A stretch of DNA of 64,000 nt from Streptomyces sp. DH41 (GCF_029813785.1 NZ_JARVKY010000001.1:496001-560000), one strand, 5' to 3'. Positions 49,133 through 59,300 are shown, counted from the first letter of the stretch. A program made the numbers and translations. Notes: generated from the letters alone by a model not told the origin.

Positions 49133-50115
49133 CCTTCGTGGACGTGTGCTCGGGGGCGGGCGGGCTCACCCTCGGCTTGGAGCAGGCAGGGTTCGAACCG
49201 CGGCTGCTCCTGGACGACGACGATGACGCCGTCGCGACCTTGCGGGCCAATCGGCCGCGCTGGAACGTGCTCAGCACCGACCTGCTCGACTTCGACCCGG
49301 CCGAGCACCCCGAGAGCTACGACGTGGATCTTCTCTCGGCGGGCTTGCCGCGGGTGAAGTCGAGCGCGACCGCCCGACGGACCGAATCCGGACTGGAGGA
49401 GCGCCTGTTGGAGGCCACGGTCTACCTGGCCCACGCCATCAGGCCGCGCGCCGTGATCATCGAGAACGTCCCCGATCTCGCCCACTCGGACAGGTACCAG
49501 CGCTTCCGCGACTTCGCACGCGCCGAACTGGCTCACCTGGGGTACGAGTTCAGCTGGTTCGTCGTGAACGCCGTCGACTTCGGGGTGCCGCAGAACCGCA
49601 AGCAGGGCGTGCTGGTGGCGGTCGAGCGGCGCTGGGCCGGGGCTTTCCGGCCGCCGACACCCACGGTGTCGGAACCGCGGACGGTCGGTGCCGTCCTGGC
49701 GCGGTCCATGGCGGCACGCGGTTGGCCGGGTGCCGCCCGGTGGGCCGCCCAGGCCGACCAGCCGGCTCCGACGTTGGTCGGAGGCTCGAAGAACCGCGGT
49801 GGCGCCGACCTCGGGCCGACCGGAGCAAAACGGAAGTGGGCGACGATGGGCGTCAACGCCCACACGGTGGGCAACGAGGTTCCCGGCCCCGACTTCGTGT
49901 GGGACCCCGAACTCGGCAGGGACAACATGGTGAAAATCACAGTGGAGCAGGCGGCGCTCCTCCAGGGGTTCCCCGGGTCGTGGGAGGTCACGGGCCTGAA
50001 GACCGCCCGGTACCGCCAGATCGGGCACGCGACGCCACCGCCCGTCGGCCGGGCGCTGGGTCGGGCCGTTGCCGATGCTCTGCGCGGGGAGCCAGATACC
50101 CCCGCTGCCGGCTAG
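49120..50115 (+). CDS. C5-cytosine methyltransferase homologue lacking the PCQ catalytic cysteine (331 aa)
   Basis: The SAM-binding N-terminus is intact (LTFVDVCSGAGGLTLGLEQA), as are the motif VI ENV (VIIENVPDL) and motif VIII-like FGVPQNRKQGVLVAV regions and a C-terminal motif IX/X area (EQAALLQGFPGSWEV, GHATPPPVGRALGRAVA). At motif IV, where GGPPCQ is expected, it reads SAGLPRVKSSATA, so the catalytic Cys is absent. It is therefore probably inactive alone, perhaps a regulatory or target-recognition partner of the next gene. GTG 49120 has GAGGGAG upstream and overlaps vsr. Confidence 0.82.
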   Translation: MGGLTFVDVCSGAGGLTLGLEQAGFEPRLLLDDDDDAVATLRANRPRWNVLSTDLLDFDPAEHPESYDVDLLSAGLPRVKSSATARRTESGLEERLLEATVYLAHAIRPRAVIIENVPDLAHSDRYQRFRDFARAELAHLGYEFSWFVVNAVDFGVPQNRKQGVLVAVERRWAGAFRPPTPTVSEPRTVGAVLARSMAARGWPGAARWAAQADQPAPTLVGGSKNRGGADLGPTGAKRKWATMGVNAHTVGNEVPGPDFVWDPELGRDNMVKITVEQAALLQGFPGSWEVTGLKTARYRQIGHATPPPVGRALGRAVADALRGEPDTPAAG

Positions 50116-50126
50116 ACTTCCGCCAC

Positions 50127-51437
50127 ATGACCAGCACGCCGCCCCACCAGTCCATCCTCGACAAGCCCTTTGTCCTGGACCTCTTCGCAGGGCCCGGTGG
50201 GCTGGACGTCGCTGGTCACCGGCTGGGTGTCCCGAGTCTCGGGATCGAGTGGGACAAGAGCGCGTGCCTGACCCGTTACGCGGCCGGCCTGGACACCCTC
50301 CACGCCGACGTGAGCGCGGTCCGCAGGGAGTCTTTCGAGTCGCTCCCACCGGAGATCAACGTGCTCGCCGGCGGGCCTCCGTGCCAGACGTACTCGGTGG
50401 CCGGCAAGGGCGCAGGGCGGAAGGCTCTGGAGGAGGTCAAGGAGTTCATCGCGCGGCTCATGGCGGGCGTGCCCGACAAGAAGATCGACGAGGACCTGGA
50501 GAACCTCAGCGATCCGCGTACCGCCTTGGTGCTCGAACCCCTCCGGTACGCGATCCAGGCGACCCGGAGTCCGAACCGGGGGCATCGACCGTACGACGTC
50601 ATCGTCCTGGAACAGGTCCCGGCGGTGCGGGCGCTCTGGGACCGTTACGCAGAGGTGCTGCAGGAGATCGGTCTCCCCGACGGCACCAAGTACAAGGTCG
50701 TCGTCGACGTGCTGGCCACCGAGACCTACGGCGTGCCGCAGACCAGGTCCCGCGCCGTGCTGATCGCCCGTCGTGAAGGACTCGGCGCTCCCTCGCTGCC
50801 CGAGGCCACCCACCGCGCCTACGAGGCAAGGGGGTGGAATCGCAGGAACGGCGACGTCGCGGCCCCGACGATTCAGCCGACCCTCTACGACGCGGAGGTC
50901 CCCGAACCGGTAGAGGGCCCCACGGAGGACGACGGTCTGGAGCACTGGACTTCGATGGGCGACGCCCTCGCCGATCCGGTCGGCACGCACCCGGGGCGCA
51001 GGACGCCCTTCCTGGTCCGGTCGAACTACGGTAGCTCCGGGATTTCGGGACGCCGCGGAGTGCGGACCGACGTGCAGCCCGCCACCACCGTCACCGGACG
51101 TATCTCGCGTTTCGTGGTCTTCGAACCCGTCGGCGACCACCACCCCCACGTCGTGTGTGAGGGTCCGAGGTTCAGCATGAACGAGGCGGGGATGCTGCAG
51201 AGTTTCCCTCCGGACTACCCGTGGTCAGGGACGGCCCAGGCCCAGCAGGTGGGCAACGCCGTACCGCCACTCTTCGGGGCCCACCTCCTGAGCGCCGCGC
51301 TCGGCCTTCCCGCACCGACCCCCGCGACGATGCGGAAACCGTGGGAGCCGGCCACCGAGGAACAGCGGGCCAAGCTGCGGAGCCACGGCTGCGGAACAGC
51401 GGACGACTGCACCGCCCGCTGCCCGCGTCCCGAGTAG
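50127..51437 (+). CDS. C5-cytosine DNA methyltransferase (436 aa)
   Basis: Transfers a methyl group to cytosine C5 in DNA. Motif I VLDLFAGPGGLDVAGHRLG, motif IV AGGPPCQTYSVAGKG with the catalytic Cys, motif VI-like LEQVPAVRALWDRYA (EQV for ENV), motif VIII YGVPQTRSRAVLIARR, and motif X QQVGNAVPPLFGAHLL. The stretch between motifs VIII and IX is the target-recognition region. The C-terminus adds a Cys-containing tail (HGCGTADDCTARCPRPE). It begins 11 bp after the Cys-less homologue. It converges with the minus-strand operon 13 bp from its stop. Confidence 0.93.
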   Translation: MTSTPPHQSILDKPFVLDLFAGPGGLDVAGHRLGVPSLGIEWDKSACLTRYAAGLDTLHADVSAVRRESFESLPPEINVLAGGPPCQTYSVAGKGAGRKALEEVKEFIARLMAGVPDKKIDEDLENLSDPRTALVLEPLRYAIQATRSPNRGHRPYDVIVLEQVPAVRALWDRYAEVLQEIGLPDGTKYKVVVDVLATETYGVPQTRSRAVLIARREGLGAPSLPEATHRAYEARGWNRRNGDVAAPTIQPTLYDAEVPEPVEGPTEDDGLEHWTSMGDALADPVGTHPGRRTPFLVRSNYGSSGISGRRGVRTDVQPATTVTGRISRFVVFEPVGDHHPHVVCEGPRFSMNEAGMLQSFPPDYPWSGTAQAQQVGNAVPPLFGAHLLSAALGLPAPTPATMRKPWEPATEEQRAKLRSHGCGTADDCTARCPRPE

Positions 51438-51450
51438 CTCGACGCCGCTA

Positions 51451-52314
51451 TCAGTCCTCGATCTTCCGTCCCCTGACCGGTGCGGTCTCGAACAGCTCGG
51501 TGAAGTAGTCGGTGAGCGCTGTCACGGCCTCCTCCGGAGCGGGATCCTCGTCGGGCCCCTCCGGGAGGACGTGACGCGAGACCGGTGGCGCCGTCTGCGC
51601 CTCCTCGATCCAGTCCCGCAGACGGGCGGGGTCCCGGGGCTCGTCCGGTGCGAGAACGTCGTAGATCAAGGTCGCTCCGGCCGCGTTGATGGCGACGCTC
51701 AGGCCGTTGATCTCACGCCCCTTGGTGACCTTCCCACTCTTCAGAAGACGGACCAGCGCCTGGGCAGTGGGGCGGTGGTCGATCAAGTCGTTCCGGAGAA
51801 CGGTGTGGATGAGGTCCTGATTGCCGCAGGCGACCTCGACCGGCCCGTAGTCCGGCCCGTTCCGGAAGAGTTCGGCCGCCCACCACAGGCGGGAGAAACA
51901 CTGCCGGTCCGCGGGGCCCCGGAAGCGCTCGGCGGCCACGCGTCGAGACGGCTCCGACAGGTGACGCCACGCTACATAGTCAGGGGCGACAGCAAGTGCC
52001 AGGTGGTTCCACAGCCGCTTGTCCGCCGCTTCCTGCCTCGTCAGACGCAGCGTGGCGTGGAGCCGGGGCGCGAGCCAGGCGTCGGCCCGGGTGTGCTCCT
52101 TGTCGAAGGCGAACATGGCGTCGTCCAGCAGGCTGCGGATCGGCTCGACCCACCACCTGGCGTCGTCCTCGGGAAGAGGCTCGACGACCTTGGCGAGGTC
52201 GAGGCCGCTGTGCACCTCTTCGCCCCTGAGCAGTCCCTCGGTGAGGAAGGTGTCGACGGCCGAGCCGGAAAGCAACGCCAGGCGCTCCGGTACGTGGTGG
52301 GGTTGGGTGATCAC
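51451..52314 (-). CDS. unknown protein, third gene of the GHKL module (DUF6339-like) (287 aa)
   Basis: Soluble, mostly helical protein (ARWWVEPIRSLLDDAMFAFD, LAPRLHATLRLTRQEAADKR, FSRLWWAAELFRNGPDYGPV, RNDLIDHRPTAQALVRLLKS). I associate this pattern with the family called DUF6339, seen in actinobacterial defence islands, but cannot confirm it. No nuclease, membrane or helicase motif is visible. Start GTG 52314 overlaps the preceding stop (GTGA), so it is coupled to the 331-aa gene. Confidence 0.6.
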   Translation of the reverse strand: MITQPHHVPERLALLSGSAVDTFLTEGLLRGEEVHSGLDLAKVVEPLPEDDARWWVEPIRSLLDDAMFAFDKEHTRADAWLAPRLHATLRLTRQEAADKRLWNHLALAVAPDYVAWRHLSEPSRRVAAERFRGPADRQCFSRLWWAAELFRNGPDYGPVEVACGNQDLIHTVLRNDLIDHRPTAQALVRLLKSGKVTKGREINGLSVAINAAGATLIYDVLAPDEPRDPARLRDWIEEAQTAPPVSRHVLPEGPDEDPAPEEAVTALTDYFTELFETAPVRGRKIED

Positions 52315-53306
52315 GACTCGCTCTCCCTGTTCGTCCGTTCCAGACCGCGGATGACGTAGCCCACCGCCTTGGCGGCGTCGGCACGTCGTACCGCCGCGTA
52401 ATGGATGCGTGTCTGCAGCTCGCCCCAACCCGACTCGCCGGTGCGTCGGCGGTGCACCTGGCGCAGGGCCTCCTCGACGTGCACGCCGGGGACGATGTCC
52501 GGGAGCATCTCCCGCAGCACCTCGCCCTGCCAGTCGGTCGGGAAGACCGGGCCCCCGCCCGGTTCCACCTCCAGGTCGCCGATGGCACCGTGGAAGATCG
52601 CCGTCCACACGTCCGTGGCCATCTGGGCGACGAGGAGGTCGCGCACCTTGCTTTCCACGCCGGATCCGTTGCTGTCCAGCAGTCCGACGATGCCGTCGAT
52701 ATCGGTGTTGACGTACACCGTGGGGACCCGTGCCGTGGTGTCCACGAGCCAGGGGGCGTCGGCGTAGGCGCGCAGCCATTCCCTGGAGCTCTTGCTGAAC
52801 GACGCCTTCCGGACGTCCAGTCGCAGCCCTCTGACCGGCTCGTCGGAGACGGTGTCGACGACCCAGTTCCGGTCGGTCTCGGTGATCGACCGTCCGCGTA
52901 CTCCGTCGACCGTCCCGACGGCGTACGCGCTGAGGAAGGCTCGTCCCAGGTGGTCGTCGCGGAGCAGCTCCAGGGAGCCCGACCAGTCGTGGCTGTCCTC
53001 CGTGTCCCTCCTGAGGGACGCCGAGGTGCGGACGTTGGTCTCCCCGTCGGTCAGCACGGCGAGGACACGCAGGTCGGACCAGGCCACGTCCGGGGCGTCG
53101 GCACCGGGCGGCAGCGTGGCCGAGATGCCGATCGTGGCGCTCACCCAGTCCGCGTGGCCCGCGACACCGAGGGCGACAGCCTGCTCCTGAACCGAGTAGG
53201 CGCTGGTGTCCAGTGGATCACGAGTGCCGTCGGACAGCTTGAGGGAGACCGACGTCACCCTGAGCCTGATCGGGCGGCTGAGTCGCTTGTACGGATAGAT
53301 CTTCAC
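52311..53306 (-). CDS. unknown beta-rich protein, second gene of the GHKL module (331 aa)
   Basis: No family recognised. N-terminal half is predicted beta-rich (LSRPIRLRVTSVSLKLSDGT, ADWVSATIGISATLPPGADA); the C-terminal half is helical and charged (EALRQVHRRRTGESGWGELQ, HYAAVRRADAAKAVGYVIRG). The central FPTDWQGEVLREMLPDIVPG stretch has no obvious catalytic motif. Start ATG 53306 lies 3 bp after the GHKL ATPase stop and its own stop overlaps the next start, so the three form one unit. The length and position suggest a structural or adaptor subunit. Confidence 0.6.
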   Translation of the reverse strand: MKIYPYKRLSRPIRLRVTSVSLKLSDGTRDPLDTSAYSVQEQAVALGVAGHADWVSATIGISATLPPGADAPDVAWSDLRVLAVLTDGETNVRTSASLRRDTEDSHDWSGSLELLRDDHLGRAFLSAYAVGTVDGVRGRSITETDRNWVVDTVSDEPVRGLRLDVRKASFSKSSREWLRAYADAPWLVDTTARVPTVYVNTDIDGIVGLLDSNGSGVESKVRDLLVAQMATDVWTAIFHGAIGDLEVEPGGGPVFPTDWQGEVLREMLPDIVPGVHVEEALRQVHRRRTGESGWGELQTRIHYAAVRRADAAKAVGYVIRGLERTNRESES

Positions 53307-53309
53307 GCG

Positions 53310-55457
53310 TCAGGCCCCCTTGCCGGCACGCAGTTCGACGACGAGGCGGGTGAGCGTGGTCCTCACCGGATGGCTGGAAGCGTCGGTGGCCCCTCGGAAC
53401 TTCGCGCGGCGCGTACCGGGCGGGAAGCGCAGGGTCCCGTCTTGCACTTCGCACCCCTCCACGGCGACGAGTTCCGCCCAGTCGAGACGCGGTCGTCCTC
53501 CGGAGCGGACGTCCAACTGGGCGATCGGCACCATGGGGACGATCTCGTCACCGCGTGGAATCTTCACCTCGGCCGTGATCAGCCACTCTCCCTGGTCGCC
53601 GATCGTCGCCTCGAGCGTGTCCAGCTCCGGCACAACCGGGCCGGAGGGCACCTTGGCCTTGGGTCGGCTCTTGACGGTCAGTGCCTTGCGCAGGGCCTCG
53701 CCGCCTTCGCCTCTGCCTCGTTTCGGGCGGGCGACGAGTTCCCTGACCGCGCTGTTGATCTCGGTGGTCAGGTTCTGGATCCGCCGGTACGCGGAAGGGG
53801 ACCAGCGCAGGGTCAGCTCCTCCGTCTGCCCCCAGCGGTCGTGCTCGGGCGGTTCCGCCGCCCGCAGGAACTCCTCGGCCTCCTTCGCGAAGGGGGCGGA
53901 CTCGCCGGCGGCCTCGCCGATCAGGAGGACGGCCTGGAAGGGGTTGGTGCCGATCGGCAGGTTGGAGACCGGCGCCTTCCGGACCGTCATGCGGTTGCCG
54001 CGCAGCGAGTGCACCCGGTTCTTGGGAGTGTCCTTGTCTCCGGCGGCCTCGGTGACCAACAGGACCGCCTGGTGCGTACCGAGCGTTCCGCGGGCGCCTC
54101 CGGCCAGCGGCATCTTCAGCGGAACGTTTCTGGACGCCACCTGACCGGCCTCGGTGAGCCGTTCCACCGTGGTGCCCTCGTAGTGGGCCCGCAGAGCGCG
54201 AGTACGGGAAGGCTGCTCGACGGACGGGTCCACCTTCTTCTCCGGTACGACCACCTCGCCGTTGCGCAGAGCGCGGACGGAGACCTCGAGGAGGGGGAGT
54301 CGGCCGCCTCCACCGATCATGGCGGCCCAGAAGTCGCGGCCGAGCGCCTCGACCAGGCGGGCGTGCATCCTGCTGATGTCGCGGGCGTCCTCGGGGCCCT
54401 CCTCGGCGCGGGGCTTCATGTCCTGGTCGTAGGAGTCTTCTTCTTCGAGGCTTGCCACGTCGTGCGCGCCCACGATGAGGAAGGACGTACCGGGCTCGTC
54501 ACTCTCCCGGCTCAGATGGAGCCGGGCCACGGTCTCCTCTTCCGCCCACCAGGAACGAGTGACTTCGCCGCGCGGCGAATTCGGGTCGGGACGCCCCAAC
54601 CAAGCAGGCCCCGCGCAGGTCATCCCGTCGACCTCCCGCCAGGGCAGTTCGAGACGGCCGATCATCCGTCGCTCGGTACGCCCCTCGTGCGGCACGGACA
54701 GAGTGGAGTTGATGAGCACGAGGCCGAGGGCGCTGGTGGCCCACAGAGTCGCCTTGCCCAGGCCGTACGAACCACCGGCGGCGGTACCGGACTTCAGGCT
54801 CTCGAGCTGGCGCCGGACGACGGCGGCGAACTTGCCGTCCTCATAATCGTCACCGGTGAGCCCGGAGGCGTTGTAGTCATCGACCCGCAGAAGGATCAGG
54901 CGACCCTTCTCGTACATGTCGCGCACACCGGCGTCGACGACCCTGCCGACCTTCTGAGTACCGGCGAGTTCCGAGACGGCGGAATAGTGCGGGAAGAGTT
55001 CGTTCCAGAGGATCGCCTCACGGAAGGCTTCCAGGTGCTCACCGGTCAACTCGTGCAGGGTGTAGCGGACTCGGACGGGGCGGCCGTTCTCCGTCAGCCG
55101 CTCGTCGAGGCTGTTCTGGCACGTCTCGCGTGCGAGGACCTGGACGTCGGCGTCGAAGGCGAAGGCCGCGGCGTTGCCCAGGTCACGGCCGCCGTCAGGG
55201 TAACCGGGGCGGTGATACCAGGTGACCGGGAGGCCGGCCTGGGTGTCGGTGGTGCGGGTGTGCACCGTGCCGACGTCCGTGCCGAGCGCGTTGGCGATGT
55301 CCGTCATGACGGTCGGGCGTGGGGTCGACCGCCCGGCGATCCACGCGGAGACCGCGGCTCGGGTAAGCCCGAGCTCCTTGGCCAGTTCTGCCTGTGTCTT
55401 CCCCGCGAGCTTGAGCTGCCGGGCCAGCCACGGCCCGAACTCCTCACCTGTCTCCAC
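53310..55457 (-). CDS. XRE-type HTH fused to GHKL (MutL/MORC/Hsp90-like) ATPase (715 aa)
   Basis: Residues 16-58 form an HTH (GKTQAELAKELGLTRAAVSA, ALGT). A GHKL ATPase follows: N box ARETCQNSLDER (Glu111, Asn115), G1-like LLRVDDYNASGL (Asp193-Gly199) and G2 AGGSYGLGKATLW (about 227-239). The remaining 450 residues are unassigned (RSWWAEEETVARLHLSRESD, AMIGGGGRLPLLEVSVRALR). Fusion of a DNA-binding HTH to such an ATPase is unusual. GTG 55457 has AGGTGA upstream. First gene of a minus-strand three-gene operon whose promoter contains an inverted repeat (55497-55522). Confidence 0.78.
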   Translation of the reverse strand: METGEEFGPWLARQLKLAGKTQAELAKELGLTRAAVSAWIAGRSTPRPTVMTDIANALGTDVGTVHTRTTDTQAGLPVTWYHRPGYPDGGRDLGNAAAFAFDADVQVLARETCQNSLDERLTENGRPVRVRYTLHELTGEHLEAFREAILWNELFPHYSAVSELAGTQKVGRVVDAGVRDMYEKGRLILLRVDDYNASGLTGDDYEDGKFAAVVRRQLESLKSGTAAGGSYGLGKATLWATSALGLVLINSTLSVPHEGRTERRMIGRLELPWREVDGMTCAGPAWLGRPDPNSPRGEVTRSWWAEEETVARLHLSRESDEPGTSFLIVGAHDVASLEEEDSYDQDMKPRAEEGPEDARDISRMHARLVEALGRDFWAAMIGGGGRLPLLEVSVRALRNGEVVVPEKKVDPSVEQPSRTRALRAHYEGTTVERLTEAGQVASRNVPLKMPLAGGARGTLGTHQAVLLVTEAAGDKDTPKNRVHSLRGNRMTVRKAPVSNLPIGTNPFQAVLLIGEAAGESAPFAKEAEEFLRAAEPPEHDRWGQTEELTLRWSPSAYRRIQNLTTEINSAVRELVARPKRGRGEGGEALRKALTVKSRPKAKVPSGPVVPELDTLEATIGDQGEWLITAEVKIPRGDEIVPMVPIAQLDVRSGGRPRLDWAELVAVEGCEVQDGTLRFPPGTRRAKFRGATDASSHPVRTTLTRLVVELRAGKGA

Positions 55458-55490
55458 GTGTCACCTGTTCTTCCTCGGGTCGTACAAGGG

Positions 55491-55522
55491 AGGCTAGGTT
55501 GACGAACGCGATCATGTCAACC
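55491..55522 (-). promoter_or_regulatory. promoter with operator dyad for the GHKL operon
   Basis: On the minus strand TTGACA (-35) and TAGCCT (-10, 55491-55496) are separated by 18 nt, and a perfect inverted repeat GGTTGAC-N12-GTCAACC (55497-55503, 55516-55522) spans the spacer. A further GGTTAAC half-site lies just upstream. A repressor bound here would block RNA polymerase; the HTH of the first gene product is the natural candidate. Confidence 0.6.
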
Positions 55523-55533
55523 AATAGTTAACC

Positions 55534-56324
55534 GCTCAGGGGTCACGACTGACTCAACCAGGCTGCCTGATTCATTGCCATTAGCTGCCTCTGTCCGCAT
55601 TTGCCCGCTCCACACAAACGGAGGTCTCCAACTCCTTTCGTGCGAACGGACATTGGGGCTTGCCGCCATCTCAAAACCTCGCTAGATTCGACACGTTGGA
55701 AAAGCCAACTCGCTCGTGAACCGCTTTGCCGGGGAACGGGCGGCATAGGAGGTGGTGTCTCCTCACGCACTCGATGGAGAGACTCGACGAGCGCATGAGG
55801 AAACGTTTTTGAAAATCTCTGGCGACCGGGGGGATCCAGTCGCTAACGTGATCGGCGGGAGTGAATCCCGCAGCAAGAAGTGTTCGCTTCATGGGGCGTT
55901 ACCCGATTGCACCCCTGCGCGAATTCCAGAGAATCGATCGACAGGGGTGGGGGCCCAATGAACGAGGACGACTGTTTTCCGTTGCTGCTCTCTCAGCGGG
56001 AGCGCAGCACAAACGAGCTGGGTGTTCAGCGGGTGGTGAGCGAAGTCGAAGTCGCGGACTTCCCGAGCCGTCATGACCCGTCCGAGGACGATGATGCCCT
56101 CGCGGGCTCTCCTGACTTTCCCAACACGATACCGGTACTGCCGGACGAGAGCCCTCCTGCTGCCTGACCTCGCGCACTCCACCTGTGCGACCTGCGCACT
56201 CGCCCATCGGACAGACGCTCCGACCATCGGTGCGCGATGAATCACGGGCCGGCTCGCACCCAGCCGGCGAGCCGGCCCGTCATCCAGAATCTCACCCACC
56301 TCCGACATCAGGAGCGCTGCAACC
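55534..56324. other. 790-bp divergent intergenic region, lower GC than its surroundings
   Basis: Lies between the divergent GHKL operon and the helicase operon. Contains scattered AT-rich runs (AACGTTTTTGAAAATCTC near 55800) and no long conserved frame. Apart from the weak small frame at 55958-56167 I see no gene; it must hold the promoter of the helicase operon and could contain a short RNA. Confidence 0.5.
55958..56167 (+). CDS. possible small acidic protein (69 aa), weak evidence
   Basis: ATG 55958 follows GTGGGGG about 6 nt upstream. The product is acidic with many Pro/Ser/Asp (MNEDDCFPLLLSQRERSTNE, DPSEDDDALAGSPDFPN). No family, span or motif. It lies 158 bp before the helicase gene on the same strand. 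Third-position GC is lower than in neighbours, so it may be chance or a recently acquired small gene. Confidence 0.25.
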   Translation: MNEDDCFPLLLSQRERSTNELGVQRVVSEVEVADFPSRHDPSEDDDALAGSPDFPNTIPVLPDESPPAA

Positions 56325-59300
56325 GTGTCGTCCTCGTCCTCAGCGGTGATCGAAACCGTCCTCGAACAATCCTCTCGCGTTCTGCAGACATATGCGGTGG
56401 ATCCCGGCCTAGTCGCCGAGCACGCCAATGGCGAGCGTCGTATCACGCAGGGCGGATACGGCGACCGTCAGCTCTTCGAGCTCGTGCAGAACGCGGCCGA
56501 CGAAATCGCGAACGAACCCGGAGGACGCATTCATGTGGTCCTCACGGAGACCCACCTGTACTGCGCCAACGAAGGAAGTCCGGTCACCCCGGAGGGGGCG
56601 GAGACCATCCTTCGAATGAGCATGTCGAAGAAGCGCGGTGGGCAGATCGGACGGTTCGGGGTCGGCGTGAAGTCGGTCCTCGTGGTGACCGACGCGCCGG
56701 AATTCTTCAGCCGCACCGGGAGTTTCGGATTCGACCGCGCCTGGACCTACGAGCAGATCAAGGCCGTGCCCGGGGTGACGGAGCGCTACGGCCCGGAGTT
56801 CGACGCCCCTGTCCTGCGGATGGCCCGTACGCTCGACATGCCCGCCGAACGCGCCTGTGACCCCGTACTGGACAAGCTGTTGGCCTGGGCGACCACGGTC
56901 GTCCGGCTTCCGCTGCTCCCGAAGGCCGACGACCGGCTGGGCAAGGACATGCACGGCAATCGCGGCAAGGACCACGGTGAACCCCGCGAGGAGTTCCCGG
57001 TCGGGTTCCAGCTCTTCTCGCCGCACGTCGCCGAGGTCGTACTGGAGGACCACCGGCCCAGGCCCATCCTGCGCCGGACGCTGACCGGGCAGCAGGCCGG
57101 TGACCTGCACACCGTGACCGAGGAACGCACGGGGAAGGCTCTCTCCACGGAACATTGGCGCGTGTTCACCACCACGCACGAACCGGGTACGGCGGCCCGC
57201 GCGGACGCCGGAGAGCTGCACAACCGGGTCGCGCTCGACCTGTCCTGGGCCGTCCCGGCGCTGGAACGGGACTCCGAGAGCGGCCTGTACGTCAGCCCTC
57301 GCTCACGCGGACGCGGCAAGTTCTGGTCCTTCTTCCCCACCAAGTACGAGATGTCGCTCAGCGGCGTCCTCAACGGGGCGTGGAAGACCAACGAGGACCG
57401 ACAGAACCTGCTCGACTCCTCCCCGTTCAACCAGGAGATGATCAGGGTGTCGGCGAAGCTGGTCGTCGATTCCCTCCCCGGTCTGGCCCCGGCCGAGGAC
57501 CCCGCCGCCTATCTGTCCCTGCTGCCCGGCCGTGTCAAGGAGTCGATCAGTTGGGCCGACGAGTTCCTGACTCGGGAGATCTGGACCCGCGCCGCCACGA
57601 ACCCCTCGCTGCCCGACCAGGACGGCGTCCTGCGTGTCCCCGAGCAACTGCATGTCCACCCGCGCCTGGTCAAGGATCCCAAGCAGCTGACGCAGTGGTT
57701 GCGGATGTGGCACGAGTGCCCGGGACGCCCGTCGGACTGGTTGCACCCGAGCGTCGAGGCGGACGCCCTGCGTTCCGGCAAGGTCGAACACATCCTCGGC
57801 GCTGCACGGCAGGAACGGGCCGGGGTCCGCGACTGGCTGGAGGCCCTCGTCGAGAGCGGCACCGCCGAGGCGTCGTCGGTGGCCGTCCGCATCCTCGCCG
57901 ACATGGTCAAGAAGGATCTCCCCTTCGCCGACGAGGCCCGCAAGGCACGCGTCGTGCTGACCGAGGAGCACGGGTTGGTCGCCCCCGTGCACGGCAAGGT
58001 GTTCCGTCGGGCCGAGCACCAGGACGGGCTGCGCGAGTCCACGGTGTACGTCGTCGACGAGCTCGCCCAGGATCCGTCGCTGGCTCAGGCACTCAACATC
58101 CTCGGCATCCGTGAGGCCGACGCCGAGGGTCGGTTCGCCAGCGTCCTCGACCAGGGCTTCGACCACTACGGGGAGTCCGACTGGGAGCGTTTCTGGGAGC
58201 TGTTCCGCCAGGCCGGCATCCGTCGACTGGGCCACAAGGTCCTGGAGCGCGTGCCCGACCCGCGCACGACGCTCCGGGTACGGACGGTCGACAAGCGCTT
58301 CCGGTCGGTCGCTGACTGCATGCTGCCCGGCGTCGTGGTCGTCGCCGAGCGCGACCCGAGCGTTGCCGTCGACATGACGTTCCACTCCGACGACACGTCC
58401 TTCTTCTCCCTGATCGGCCTGCGGGAGCGGCCGGCCGGCGGCGTGCAACCGCGGGCCGACGAGCCCTGGTTCGAGGAGTACCGAGCAGCCGTCCACGCGT
58501 CCTACCTGCGCTCTCTGGACAGCCGTGCCCCTCGCCCCGCGCTGAACCGGATGAAGGTCGAGGGTGCCGCCGTCGGTGGTCCTCTCCATCTCTTCCGCGC
58601 ACTGTCCGAGGAGTCCCGCGCAGCCTTCCTGAAGGCACTGCCCGACGACGCCGTGGTGGACAACTGGACGCGTCAGTTCGGCGCCCAGACCGGCACGCGG
58701 CAGGCGGTGACTTCCCCGATCCGCTGGATGCTGCGCAAGTACGGCAGGGTCGCAACCTCCCAGGGGATCAAGCCGCTGACGGAGGCCGTGGGCCCTCAGC
58801 TCGCCGCCTACCGCGATGTGCTGCCGGTCGCCGACATCTCTCCCGAGAAGGCCCGCAAGCTGCGGTTGCCGATCACCGTCGACGAGGTTCCCGCCGACCG
58901 CTGGGACGCGCTCCTCGACGAGGTGTCCCGCAGCGAGGACGACTCCTTCGTCGGCGCCACCTACGTGATGCTGACCAGGTTCGGGGCGGACTTCCCCGAG
59001 GACTCCCTCACCCGCTGCCGGATCGGTGACACCTGGGGCACCCGCCCCGACGACGAGATCACCCTCGCCGTCGGCGCCACCGAGTACCGGGCCCTGCGTG
59101 CCGAGCAGCTCCCCGCGCTGCTCGTGCCGAGCGCCGAGGATGCCGAGCTGATGGTCGAGAAGTGGGGCATGCTCCGCTACGCCGACGTGATCAGCAGGGA
59201 GACCCGTGAGGTGCCCGAGGGTGACCCCGTCCTCCTCGTCGAGCTGTTCCCCGCCCTGCGGCAGCGTCTGAACAGCGGCAACCGGAACAGCAGGGTGCAG

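Noticed and set aside
48689..51437. Simple type II restriction-modification system
   Set aside because: Methyltransferase and Vsr are present, but no conventional restriction endonuclease gene is recognisable next to them; the neighbours are ATPases and helicases.
52401..55502. 1033-aa open frame on the plus strand
   Set aside because: Antisense to the GHKL module, whose genes have clear motifs and coupled starts; the plus frame has none.
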